Positions 55,131-63,269 of a stretch of DNA of 64,000 bases are shown in pieces. A program made the translations under genes and the position numbers. Under the pieces are notes generated by a model that did not search any database, was not told the DNA's origin, and saw nothing but the letters and a program-made list of their open reading frames with translations. The stretch spans positions 992,001-1,056,000 of the forward strand of contig CAVVGO010000005.1 in NCBI GenBank assembly GCA_963747835.1, written 5' to 3'. This DNA is from JAJPKK01 sp963747835. Lineage in GTDB: Bacteria > Pseudomonadota > Alphaproteobacteria > Rhizobiales > Xanthobacteraceae. Positions within the stretch are counted from its first letter, which is position 1; each line of letters opens with the position of its first letter.

Positions 55131-55450
55131 GGGCTAGGCTGCCGTGCGGATGGGCAGTGGTTCGAAGTAGGCGCGGGGGGGCGGAGTTCGGTGCCCGCGA
55201 ACTGCATTGCCGGGACACAGTGCCCCGATCTCTTATCCAATCGCAAGTTGAGTCTGGCGATCGATGTCGCCTTGATGGGCGGTGATGGCGGCGGTGCGCG
55301 GAGCGAAGTGGTCGCGCGGAGAAATCCGGTTGCGCCAATTTCCTCACCGTCTCGCGAGCATGGATCGTGTGTCGGTAGCAAAGATCGTATTGTACAGGCT
55401 GTGGTTGAGAGATAGGATGGGGAGGATGCGTCAGGTGTTGGGAGCGGACA

Positions 55451-57649
55451 GTGTCCATCACAGTGAAGGTCTACGACAACGGCGATCACACGTGCCTAGT
55501 TTGGCTACCGGTGGACGAGAAAGCAATTCCGGGTTGCCTTGGATTCACCGCACGCCGACTGCTCAACGGCAATGAAAGCTATCTTCACGGTTTCGTCGGA
55601 TTTTCCGATGACGACAAGCTGGACCCTGGCGCCCCGTGGAAGTTTCCGCTGCAGCGCTACATGTGGTGGGATTACGGCGTTAAGCCCGGCGACGTCGTGC
55701 AGTATTCCGTCGTTCCGGTGACGGGGCCCGATAAGAATCATCTGCTGCTCGCGACTGCGGACGCCAGCGCGTTGACTCCGCCGATGACAATTTCAGGCCA
55801 AGCCACGCCGCACGTGAGCGCGTACTTCAACAAGGGCATCGTCGCTGCACAATGGGTATCGCGCGCGCTGGCTGCGCTCGGCAAGAAGCCGAAGATGGCG
55901 GATATCATCGCGGATCCCAAAAATCCCCTGCGCATCGCGCTCAGCGGGCTTCTGCGCTCGCAGTTACTCTCGTTGCTTGCGGAAACGAAAACGAATAACG
56001 GCGAGATCTATGCTGCACTTTATGAGCTGAACGACCCGGAGTTGTTCGACGGCTTGGTGGCCCTCGGACAGAAGTGCCACTTGATTCTCGCCAATGGCGC
56101 GTTCAAGCCGCCGGACAATGATGAGAACAAGGCCATACGGGCGAAACTGCACGGCAAGGTGGACCTGTACAATCGAATCGTTACCGGCAAACATTTTGCA
56201 CACAACAAGTTCGTGGTCTTTTGCGATTTAAACGGCAAGCCTCAGCGTGTTCTTTCCGGCAGCACCAATTGGACGATGTCGGGACTATGCACACAGGCCA
56301 ACAACGGCGTCATCGTCGACGATTCGGATGTCGCCCAAGATTTCCGCGATGAGTGGGATATGCTGAAGGCTGCGGGCAACGGTTACCCGGACTCGTTCGC
56401 TCAAACCAATTCAACCGCGAAGACATTCAATGTCGACGGCGGCCGCATCACGCAATGGTTCGTGCCCACCACGGACGCCCAAGACCTGACCTTTGCACGC
56501 GCGCTCATCAGCGCCGCCAAGGAAGGCATTCTGTTTCTGTTCTTCAATCCGGGTCAATTCGTCTCCCCCGACCAGCCGAAGAAATGGACGCTGCTGCAGA
56601 ACATCCTCGCCCGGCATGGCCCCGACGGCGATCCCAGTCTTTACATCCGCGGGGTTGTAAATCAGGAGATTCCCAATCTCACGACCGAGTTGGCGACCGG
56701 GCCAAGAAAACACGCGATCCTCGATCCCTCGGCGCTCGCCAACCCGGTGACGCTGTTCGGCGGCAATCAGCCGCCGCAACGCCTCCGCTATGACGCGATG
56801 GTGCCCAAGAATATCAAAGATACCTTTCATGATTGGAGTACGGAGGTCCTGGGCGCCGGTGTTCACATTCACAGCAAGGTGATCGTGCTTGATCCGTTCG
56901 GCGAGAAGCCCGTGGTCATGACCGGGTCGCACAATCTCGGCTTCAAAGCCTCAAGCGAGAACGACGACAACCTGATGATCGTCGAAGGAAACGCGCCGCT
57001 TGCCGCCGCTTACGCTGCCAATATCATCGCGATTTATCAGACTTACCGGTGGAACGCCTACGTCGAAGCCCATCGGCAGGACCCACAAGTCTGGCATGGT
57101 CTCGTCGACAACGACACATGGCAAAGTGGCCATCTTCAGGGCGACGAATTGGCCGAAATCAAATTTTGGCTCGGCTCGCCTCCGGCAGCGGGAGGCGCGC
57201 GCCCCGCCGCGGTGGGTGCGATTCCCGCACGAACCGCATCCGCCGTGGGTCCGCGCCGGCTCTGCCCGGAGGGACTCGCTCGCCGCGTGGCTCGACATCG
57301 AAGAAGGGTGGAGGGCCGAAAAAGAAAGCTCCCGCGAAGGCAAAAAGCCGTGCAAAGGAGAAGGAGCCCGCGCGGAAAAGAGCTTCAGCAAAGAAGCAGC
57401 CGTCGGCAAAGAAAAAGGCATCGGCAAACAAGGGGCGGCGAGCGTAGCGGTTCCGATCCCTGCGGTCGCGCGCCGCGATCATCTGTGCGTTCTCGTGGCC
57501 TGAATGCGACGAGTTGGGCAAGAGCGCCCGGGCTTGTGCTGACTGGGTGGCACGAACTGGACAACGAGGGGCCTTTGCGCGCAACCGAGCAACGTGCTCA
57601 TCGTCGAGGACGTCGATATCGCCGGTCGCTTTCTCGACCAATGGGGTAA
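55451..57649 (+). CDS. Phospholipase D-like protein (C-terminal tail probably frameshifted)
   Basis: Starts at GTG 55451 after TTGGGAGCGGACA. An N-terminal beta-rich domain (~1-120) is followed by two PLD half-sites. The first is His251 (FAHNKFVVFCDLNGKP, SGSTNWTMSG) and the second His474 (HIHSKVIVLDPFGEKP, MTGSHNLGFKASSENDDNLM). The second is a full HxKx4D; the first has Cys at the Asp position. Good protein sequence ends near 57170 (LAEIKFWLGSPPA). The open frame then becomes Arg-rich nonsense, while frame 1 gives a Lys/Ala-rich tail (KKKAPAKAKSRAKEKEPARK) ending at 57447. So a frameshift at about 57180-57300 and a true end at 57447 are likely. Confidence 0.78.
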   Translation: MSITVKVYDNGDHTCLVWLPVDEKAIPGCLGFTARRLLNGNESYLHGFVGFSDDDKLDPGAPWKFPLQRYMWWDYGVKPGDVVQYSVVPVTGPDKNHLLLATADASALTPPMTISGQATPHVSAYFNKGIVAAQWVSRALAALGKKPKMADIIADPKNPLRIALSGLLRSQLLSLLAETKTNNGEIYAALYELNDPELFDGLVALGQKCHLILANGAFKPPDNDENKAIRAKLHGKVDLYNRIVTGKHFAHNKFVVFCDLNGKPQRVLSGSTNWTMSGLCTQANNGVIVDDSDVAQDFRDEWDMLKAAGNGYPDSFAQTNSTAKTFNVDGGRITQWFVPTTDAQDLTFARALISAAKEGILFLFFNPGQFVSPDQPKKWTLLQNILARHGPDGDPSLYIRGVVNQEIPNLTTELATGPRKHAILDPSALANPVTLFGGNQPPQRLRYDAMVPKNIKDTFHDWSTEVLGAGVHIHSKVIVLDPFGEKPVVMTGSHNLGFKASSENDDNLMIVEGNAPLAAAYAANIIAIYQTYRWNAYVEAHRQDPQVWHGLVDNDTWQSGHLQGDELAEIKFWLGSPPAAGGARPAAVGAIPARTASAVGPRRLCPEGLARRVARHRRRVEGRKRKLPRRQKAVQRRRSPRGKELQQRSSRRQRKRHRQTRGGERSGSDPCGRAPRSSVRSRGLNATSWARAPGLVLTGWHELDNEGPLRATEQRAHRRGRRYRRSLSRPMG

Positions 57650-57722
57650 GCTTGTCGCTGCCGGCGACAAAATGCCGGCCAGCCTGAAGGCGGAAAATTC
57701 AAAAGCCGGCGATCCACAGTGA
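57591..57722 (+). pseudogene. C-terminal remnant of a second phospholipase D-like gene
   Basis: Frame 3 reads NVLIVEDVDIAGRFLDQWGK, then LVAAGDKMPASLKAENSKAG and a stop. The N-[VA]L[VI]xxxxxAxRFLxQW pattern is what follows the last catalytic motif in PLD-family proteins. Nothing upstream in this frame continues the protein, so only the last ~43 codons survive. Confidence 0.55.
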
Positions 57723-57999
57723 GGGTTACCGAATTGAGGATCACGGCGAGCAAGGCATCAAGGCATGAGGCCGCGGAAGGGCTTCAGGCCCGTTCGCCTC
57801 GGGGATCGTTTCGCTTACAAGCTCCTACCGAAGCGAACGGCACGCTTCTCACGACCCTTGCATCCCTGTTCCGAAAGATTACGAGGCTGGAGCGCGACGA
57901 CATATCCTTGTCGTCGCGTCCAACAGTCACGTCCGAGCATAGGCTTGTGCATAGTTGGGATCGACTTCGATCGCCCGCCATTGATTGAGCGCGGTCGGC

Positions 58000-58779
58000 T
58001 CAACTTCGGTACGAAGGATCGATCCGGTCAAGCTTTCGCAGCAGCGCCGGCCAGGCCAGCGCCCCGCCTGAACCATGCATCACGGTTTCGGCTTGTTGCT
58101 GTCCGGTCTCGATGATTCGTGGATCAATGGGGACGAGCTCCCCGCCGCCGGCTTGCGCGCGCACCTGAATCATGCAGGCGGCTTCGAACGTGTACAGCAG
58201 CAAAAAGGCATCGGGCACGTTGTCGGCTACCGTGATCAATCCGTGGTTGCGAAGCATGAAGAAATTCTTCGCGCCGAGGTCTCGCACCAGCCGTGGCTTC
58301 TCGTCATCGCGCAGCGCCACGCCTTCGTAATCGTGGTAGGCCAGCGACGAGAGCACGAAAATGGATTGCTGGGAGATCGGCAGCAGACCGCATTTCTGAG
58401 CCGACACGGCGGCGCCGTTGATGCTGTGGACGTGGAGCACGCACTTTGCGTCTTGGCGTGCGGCGTGGATGGCACTGTGTATCGTGAAGCCCGCCGGATT
58501 GACCTCATAGGGCGAATCCATGACCTTCCTGCCGGTCAGGTCCACCTTGACCAGGCTGGATGCCGTGACCTCGTCGAAGGTCATCCCATAGGGATTAATC
58601 AGGAAGTGATGCTCGCGGCCCGGCACGCGGGCCGACAGATGCGTGAAAATGAGATCATCCCAATGGAAATGCGCGACCAATCGATAGGCGGCCGCGAGCG
58701 CCACGCGTTGCTCCCATTCTTCGGGCGCGACCTGGTCGCGGACGTTGGTCGACGATTTCTGTTTTGTCATAGTCAGCAT
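58000..58779 (-). CDS. Class II aldolase/adducin-family protein
   Basis: 259 residues from ATG 58779, chosen for the upstream GGGAGC; ATG 58794 has no ribosome site. Class II aldolase fold: RLVAHFHWDDLIFTHLSARV, FLINPYGMTFDEVTASSLVK, the zinc ligands in CVLHVHSINGAAVSAQ and the third His in FFMLRNHGLITVADNVPDAF. These enzymes cleave or epimerise sugar phosphates or related hydroxy-acids. Its promoter overlaps an operator shared with the TetR gene divergent from it. Confidence 0.9.
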   Translation of the reverse strand: MLTMTKQKSSTNVRDQVAPEEWEQRVALAAAYRLVAHFHWDDLIFTHLSARVPGREHHFLINPYGMTFDEVTASSLVKVDLTGRKVMDSPYEVNPAGFTIHSAIHAARQDAKCVLHVHSINGAAVSAQKCGLLPISQQSIFVLSSLAYHDYEGVALRDDEKPRLVRDLGAKNFFMLRNHGLITVADNVPDAFLLLYTFEAACMIQVRAQAGGGELVPIDPRIIETGQQQAETVMHGSGGALAWPALLRKLDRIDPSYRS

Positions 58780-58873
58780 GTTCGTAGCTCCCATGTTTTT
58801 TCAACGATCGGGATTGATCGTCATCCAACGGATTGACATTTCGATCCGCCAATGTAGGCATTGACTATATTAC

Positions 58874-58894
58874 GATGTAGTCAGTGTCAATATT
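58874..58894. promoter_or_regulatory. Candidate TetR operator in the aldolase/tetR divergent region
   Basis: GATGTAGTCAGTGTCAATATT is, reversed, AATATTGACACTGACTACATC. It repeats at 59574-59593 with 20 bases identical. On the minus strand it contains TTGACA with TATAGT 15 nt further, so it overlaps a promoter for the aldolase gene. Repressor binding is inferred. Confidence 0.65.
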
Positions 58895-58907
58895 CCCTGG
58901 AGCCGCC

Positions 58908-59549
58908 GTGCCAAAAAAAAGTCGCCGCGCCACCCCCCAGCCCTATCATCACGGCGACCTCCGTCGCGCCCTGATCGACACCGCGCTGGAACTGGTCACC
59001 GAGGAGCAGGACTGGGACTTCTCGCTCAGGGAGTTGGCCCGGCGCGCCGGGGTGAGCCACCAGGCGCCCTATAACCATTTTCCCGAGAAGCAGGATCTGC
59101 TCGGCGCCGTTGCGGTCGTGGGCTTCGAAAGACTTCGCGACGGCATGCTGCGCGCCATGGCGGGAATTGATGCTCCCGAAGCGCTCGTCGAGGTGATCGG
59201 TCGCACTTACGTGCGTCTTGGACTCGAAAACCCCGCGCTCTACCGGCTGATGTTCGGTCAGGCGCTTACCGATGCCGGTCCCGGCGATCGCCCAACGGTT
59301 GCCAGATTGGCGGGCGCCCAGGCCCGAGCGGTACTGGAGCAAGTCATTCAGCGCGGCGCCCGTTCCGGCGTTTTTGCCGTCTCGCCCGACGACCCAAAGG
59401 ATCAGATCCTGGCCGCACACGCGTTCTGGTCCGCCGTGCACGGCCTGACCATGCTGGTGATCGACGACCTCATGGCACCGGGCGTGTCGGTCGACGACAT
59501 GATTGAAAGGCTGCTGCGCACGCAGATCAAAGGCCTGCGACAGGCTTGA
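58908..59549 (+). CDS. TetR/AcrR-family transcriptional regulator
   Basis: 213 residues from GTG 58908, after TGGAGCCGCC; an in-frame GTG at 58884 lies inside the operator. N-terminal HTH: HHGDLRRALIDTALELVTEE, FSLRELARRAGVSHQAPYNH, FPEKQDLLGAVAVVGFERLR. The C-terminal WHG-like domain has DAPEALVEVIGRTYVRLGLE and FWSAVHGLTMLVIDDLMAPG. The SHQAPYNHF recognition helix is typical of this subfamily. It probably represses itself, the aldolase gene and the membrane protein at 59644 through the duplicated site. Confidence 0.92.
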   Translation: MPKKSRRATPQPYHHGDLRRALIDTALELVTEEQDWDFSLRELARRAGVSHQAPYNHFPEKQDLLGAVAVVGFERLRDGMLRAMAGIDAPEALVEVIGRTYVRLGLENPALYRLMFGQALTDAGPGDRPTVARLAGAQARAVLEQVIQRGARSGVFAVSPDDPKDQILAAHAFWSAVHGLTMLVIDDLMAPGVSVDDMIERLLRTQIKGLRQA

Positions 59550-59573
59550 GCCGAAAAGTCACACCTCAAAGAT

Positions 59574-59606
59574 AATATTGACACTGACTACATTGTCTCA
59601 TATTAC
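59574..59606 (+). promoter_or_regulatory. Promoter with overlapping TetR operator for the membrane-protein gene
   Basis: TTGACA (59578-59583), 17 nt, TATTAC (59601-59606): a near-consensus sigma-70 promoter 38 nt before the start codon. The -35 lies inside AATATTGACACTGACTACAT, the inverted copy of the site at 58874. A third half-site, GTCAATATT (59618-59626), completes a dyad. Confidence 0.75.
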
Positions 59607-59643
59607 ATGTTGTCACCGTCAATATTTGGCGAGGGAGACGACG

Positions 59644-60180
59644 ATGCAAGCTCAAGGCGAGACCGGGGCAGCAGCCGGCGAGTGGCGGTTCAAGCTCGGA
59701 ATGGTGATTTTCGTATTGGCATTCGCGATATGGCTGCTGATGCCGCTGATGGCGGCGCTGAACGCGTCGGGCTCCATGCTTGCCGCACTAAGCGGTATCC
59801 TGTTCGTCAGCAACAAAGTGCTGTTGCTGGTGGTCGTGGCAGTGGTGGGAAAGCCGGGGTTCGACCAGCTGAAGCGGCATGTCTTCGGCTACGTCGCGAT
59901 GCTCGCCCCCGCGCCAAATGTCGGGCCGCTGCGACATGCGCTCGGGCTTGTGATGTTCAGCTTGCCGTTGTTTACGACATTCCTCGAGCCGTATGACGAT
60001 TACATCTGGCCCGCGATGTTAACTCATAGTTGGCAGATCGAGCTGCTGAGCGATCTGATCTTTATCGCCAGCTTCTTCGTTCTCGGCGGAAATTTCTGGG
60101 ACAAAATCAGGGCGCTTTTCGTGCGTACCGCCCGGGTCGTCGATCTCGGCGCGGGCACCGCGCCCAATTTCGCGCGCTGA
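59644..60180 (+). CDS. Four-helix membrane protein (transporter-suffix-domain-like)
   Basis: 178 residues from ATG 59644, after GCGAGGGAGACGACG. Four hydrophobic segments: LGMVIFVLAFAIWLLMPLMA, MLAALSGILFVSNKVLLLVV, LGLVMFSLPLFTTFLEPY and IELLSDLIFIASFFVLGG, with WDKIRALFVR at the end. It matches the small 'transporter suffix domain' proteins, whose role is unknown. It has its own promoter with an embedded TetR operator. Confidence 0.72.
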   Translation: MQAQGETGAAAGEWRFKLGMVIFVLAFAIWLLMPLMAALNASGSMLAALSGILFVSNKVLLLVVVAVVGKPGFDQLKRHVFGYVAMLAPAPNVGPLRHALGLVMFSLPLFTTFLEPYDDYIWPAMLTHSWQIELLSDLIFIASFFVLGGNFWDKIRALFVRTARVVDLGAGTAPNFAR

Positions 60181-60221
60181 ACGAAGGCACCCATGACGAC
60201 TGGCAACTGATCGGGAGCGAG

Positions 60222-60569
60222 ATGGAGCGCTTTTCGAAGAAGCTCCCGGATCGCCTTGTTGCGCATCTCAAGCTGCTCGGGGGCGACTTCGGCGGGTTCC
60301 CGGTCGATCGTCTGGAGCACTGCCTGCAGACCGCGACCCGCGCGTATCAGGCGGGCCGAGACGAGGAATATGTTGTCTGCGCGCTGTTTGAGACGATGGA
60401 TGGTAGACCAGCAAACGAAGATGATTGGGCCTGCGGAGATTGGTCACCTGGCAGGTTCGCGTGGCTTCTTGAGCGCCCGATCAAACTGCCGCAGCCAATC
60501 AGTGCGAAAGGCAAGCAGGGTTGGTGGCGATACGATCTGCCCGCAACTCCCGTAGCAGTAGGAGGGTGA
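60222..60569 (+). pseudogene. Chimeric relic: HD-domain protein start joined to ASCH-domain protein end
   Basis: An open frame of 115 codons from ATG 60222. Codons 1-~56 (MERFSKKLPDRLVAHLKLLG; FPVDRLEHCLQTATRAYQAG; DEEYVVCALF) match the start of an HD-type phosphohydrolase, stopping just where the catalytic HDIG should come. Codons ~60-115 (NEDDWACGDWSPGRFAWLLE, RPIKLPQPISAKGKQGWWRY) match the end of an ASCH-domain protein. The junction is about 60388-60408. An internal deletion joining two neighbouring genes explains it. Catalytic residues of both are missing. Confidence 0.65.
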
Positions 60570-60682
60570 TCAGATCATTGTGCCGGGTATTGTGCGGCGT
60601 TCGTGCGCTGTCCGTTCTGCCTATTCCGGTTTGTCCGTCTCATCGGCAGCTAAACTTACCCAATAAAATCCACATTTTAGGA

Positions 60683-60756
60683 TGGCTGGGGGACCTGGAT
60701 TCGAACCAAGATTAGCGGAGTCAGAGTCCGCTGTTCTACCGTTGAACTATCCCCCA
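60683..60756 (-). tRNA. tRNA-Gln (anticodon CTG)
   Basis: On the minus strand the 5' end TGGGGGA pairs with TCCCCCA. The D-arm is AGTTCAACGGTAGAAC. The anticodon arm AGCGGA-CTCTGAC-TCCGCT gives CTG, and the T-arm has GGTTCGAATCC. A discriminator G and encoded CCA (60683-60685) close it. Short ORFs crossing it are artefacts. Confidence 0.95.
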
Positions 60757-61105
60757 CCGAAGCCGCTGTAATCGAACGACTTTTCAGGCAGGCTCACCAA
60801 AACCGCCGGGAGCATTTTGGGAATCCCGATCAGCGGCGCGCTCTATATATCGAGCCGGCCATGCATCGTCCATCCCTTGGTCGACGGGCAAGCACCCCGG
60901 TGCGGCCGGCCCGATGCTATTCCGGCCGATCCGTGCGCTCGGCGGCTGCCGCCGATGACGACGTGAGGTGCCGGCGTCGGCGTCGGATGCAGCCGCAGCG
61001 GCGCGCCGGATGGACAACCGCCGCACAGGGGCGATACGATCAAATCGTCATTCTGCGCGGCAGCGACGCTTCCCGCGGCTTCAGTTCCAGGTTCAGGTCC
61101 CGCTC
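60757..61105. other. Intergenic stretch between tRNA-Gln and the DUF3891 gene
   Basis: No gene or repeat recognised. It must carry the tRNA promoter (leftward) and that of the DUF3891 gene. Confidence 0.5.
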
Positions 61106-61909
61106 ATGATCGTGAGATACGAATCCGACGGATCGCTGGTGATGATCACCCAGAACGATCATGCGTTGCTCTCCGGCCTCTTTGCGGCGCACTGGGGCAA
61201 TGCGACATTCGAGCGGCCGCGGCCGTTCGATTCCGCGGTGCGGGCGGCGATGTTCCACGACAAGGGATGGATACGCTACGAGACGAGCCCGATCTATGAT
61301 CCCGCTACGGGGAAAACGCCAAATTATCGCGAGGTGCCGAACACGCCGGCGCAACTCGATGCGTTTCAATGGGCCGGCGACTGGCTTTCCGGCGTCGATC
61401 CCTATGCCGGATTGCTGATCAGCAAGCACCGCAGCGGCCTGTGGCAGGGGCGCTACCACGTGATCACTCAGCCGCCCGCCATTCAGCGCGGCACCCTCAA
61501 GCCAGAAATCCTGTCCTTCATCGCGCGCAGCGAGGAGAAGCAGAAGGCGGTGGCGGAACGGTTCGAGCCGCATGAACTCGCCACCAACTACAACCTCCTG
61601 CAAGTCTGGGATCTGATGTCGCTCTACATCTGCAGCGACGAGAAGCTCAAGAACGACACCATCGCGCCGGTGCCGACCGGCTACGCCGCGTCCGCTGGCG
61701 TCGTCATGCAGCTCACGCCGCTGTCGCCGACCAAAATCGCGCTCGCGCCCTATCCGTTCGATCAGCCCGCGGTTACGGCAAGCCTGATCTATCGTCGCCT
61801 GCCAGGCCGGTCGTTTCCGGATCAAGACGCGTTTCAGGCGGCCTATTTCGCAACCGCGCCGCAGCTTGCGTCGTTCACCTTCGTCGATGCGGCGGGTTCA
61901 TTGCATTGA
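61106..61909 (+). CDS. DUF3891-family protein
   Basis: 267 residues from ATG 61106; the longer upstream frame is low-complexity. Family pattern: MIVRYESDGSLVMITQNDHA, LLSGLFAAHWGNATFERPRP, the conserved FHDKGWIRYETSPIYDPATG, VDPYAGLLISKHRSGLWQGR and LQVWDLMSLYICSDEKLKND. The conserved QxDHA, HDxGW and HRSGLW residues look like an HD-like metal site. No function is established for the family. Confidence 0.85.
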   Translation: MIVRYESDGSLVMITQNDHALLSGLFAAHWGNATFERPRPFDSAVRAAMFHDKGWIRYETSPIYDPATGKTPNYREVPNTPAQLDAFQWAGDWLSGVDPYAGLLISKHRSGLWQGRYHVITQPPAIQRGTLKPEILSFIARSEEKQKAVAERFEPHELATNYNLLQVWDLMSLYICSDEKLKNDTIAPVPTGYAASAGVVMQLTPLSPTKIALAPYPFDQPAVTASLIYRRLPGRSFPDQDAFQAAYFATAPQLASFTFVDAAGSLH

Positions 61910-61936
61910 TGTCGGCGGCCGCGAGGGATGCCGCGG

Positions 61937-62902
61937 CTATTCGGTTTGAGACTCACCCTCGAACAGTTCATCGATCGGCGCTTCTTTTGAAGTCAGCCCC
62001 TGTTCGCGTGTATATCGGATGACGGTTCCGAGGTTCTTCCGGTTGATGTCGGTGAGCCCATAGGTCCAGGGATCCGGCCCGAACAGCGCGCGCTCGTCTT
62101 CCCAATGGGCGCCAAACCACGGCAATGGGACGACGCGCACATTCGCCATCCGCTTGTAGGCGACCTGCTTCGCCTCGTCGAACGCGCGCCGCAGCGCCCG
62201 CGGCACCCACGGGTAGCGGTCGACAATCGCTTGCTTGATCGCGGTGACGTGCATGATCGGGAAAATGCCGGTGCGCTGAAAGAATGCGCGCTCCCGTTGC
62301 ACATAGTCCGGGAACAGGCGGCCGATCCGCTTGTCGCCGTCGAGCAGGGCTTGCGGCGTCTGCGGCGTCATCACGGCGGCAAGTTCGCCGTCGAGCAGCA
62401 TCGAAACCGCGGTCCGCCCCGGCGGCGCGCGTTCGATGCGAAGGTCGGGAGGCGGCGTGAAGGCGGCGTCCTCGTCGCGCTCCACCACCCAGGTCTGCCG
62501 GCGATGGGGCGCGCCGAAATCGTCCTGGAGGATGCCGTTCAGCCACACATTGCTTGCGGGCTGGAGGTTGGGACAGCCGATGCGCTGCCCGATCAGGTCC
62601 TGCGGCGTCTTGATCGCCGACTGCGTGTTGACGAACACATTCCCGTGCCGGAACTTGCGAAACAGGAAGACCGGCATCGCAGTGATCGCAACGCCGCGCT
62701 CTTTGGCAATCAGGTAGGTGCTGACGTTGAGTTCGCAGACGTCGAACGCCAGGTCGTGGACCATCCGGCTATGGCGTTCCGGATTGGACAATTCAGTGGT
62801 GAAGACGAGATCGATCCCGTCGGGCTTGACGGTCCCATCCATCATGGCGCGCACGATATCGAAGTCGTCGCACGCGATTGTCAGCGTAATCCGGCTCGTC
62901 AT
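61937..62902 (-). CDS. Periplasmic-binding-like protein, 4,5-dihydroxyphthalate decarboxylase family
   Basis: 321 residues, no signal peptide visible. Type II binding-protein fold: LTIACDDFDIVRAMMDGTVK, PDGIDLVFTTELSNPERHSR, FDVCELNVSTYLIAKERGVA, IGQRIGCPNLQPASNVWLNG and DPWTYGLTDINRKNLGTVIR. Annotated relatives are called 4,5-dihydroxyphthalate decarboxylases or ABC substrate-binding proteins. The lack of a leader favours a cytosolic enzyme-like role. Substrate unknown. Confidence 0.82.
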   Translation of the reverse strand: MTSRITLTIACDDFDIVRAMMDGTVKPDGIDLVFTTELSNPERHSRMVHDLAFDVCELNVSTYLIAKERGVAITAMPVFLFRKFRHGNVFVNTQSAIKTPQDLIGQRIGCPNLQPASNVWLNGILQDDFGAPHRRQTWVVERDEDAAFTPPPDLRIERAPPGRTAVSMLLDGELAAVMTPQTPQALLDGDKRIGRLFPDYVQRERAFFQRTGIFPIMHVTAIKQAIVDRYPWVPRALRRAFDEAKQVAYKRMANVRVVPLPWFGAHWEDERALFGPDPWTYGLTDINRKNLGTVIRYTREQGLTSKEAPIDELFEGESQTE

Positions 62903-63269
62903 TTCAAAGTTTCAACCCGTTGCGCGGTCCCTTGAATGGATGTCGACTGCGTCGACCCTATCAGAACTTCGCCGGGCTTCGGAACGGCAACTTTCGTTCA
63001 ACGATTCGAGAAGGACTCGATCTGAGCTGCGAGATCACCCGACAGGTCATGACTCTCCTGCGCGAGTCCTTGGCAGTCGCGATTGGCACCAATGATTTGA
63101 TCATCATTGTCATTTCCGTGACACGACGGGACGCCGTCCGCTGTTAGCGCTTCGATATTGATGGCGATCGGTGGCAACGGTCTGCGCTTGGCCAACGCGT
63201 GCTGGGCCTCTGGGAAATTCGGGGCACGGACGGCGCAGCGAGTTCGACAGCCATAAAGGAGATCAGATC
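62903..63269. other. Intergenic stretch
   Basis: No gene supported; short frames here have no ribosome site or family likeness. It is the divergent promoter region for 61937-62902 and 63270 onward. Confidence 0.5.

Noticed and set aside
60521..60715. Plus frame crossing the tRNA-Gln gene
   Set aside because: It is made of tRNA sequence and a relic; the tRNA on the minus strand is certain.
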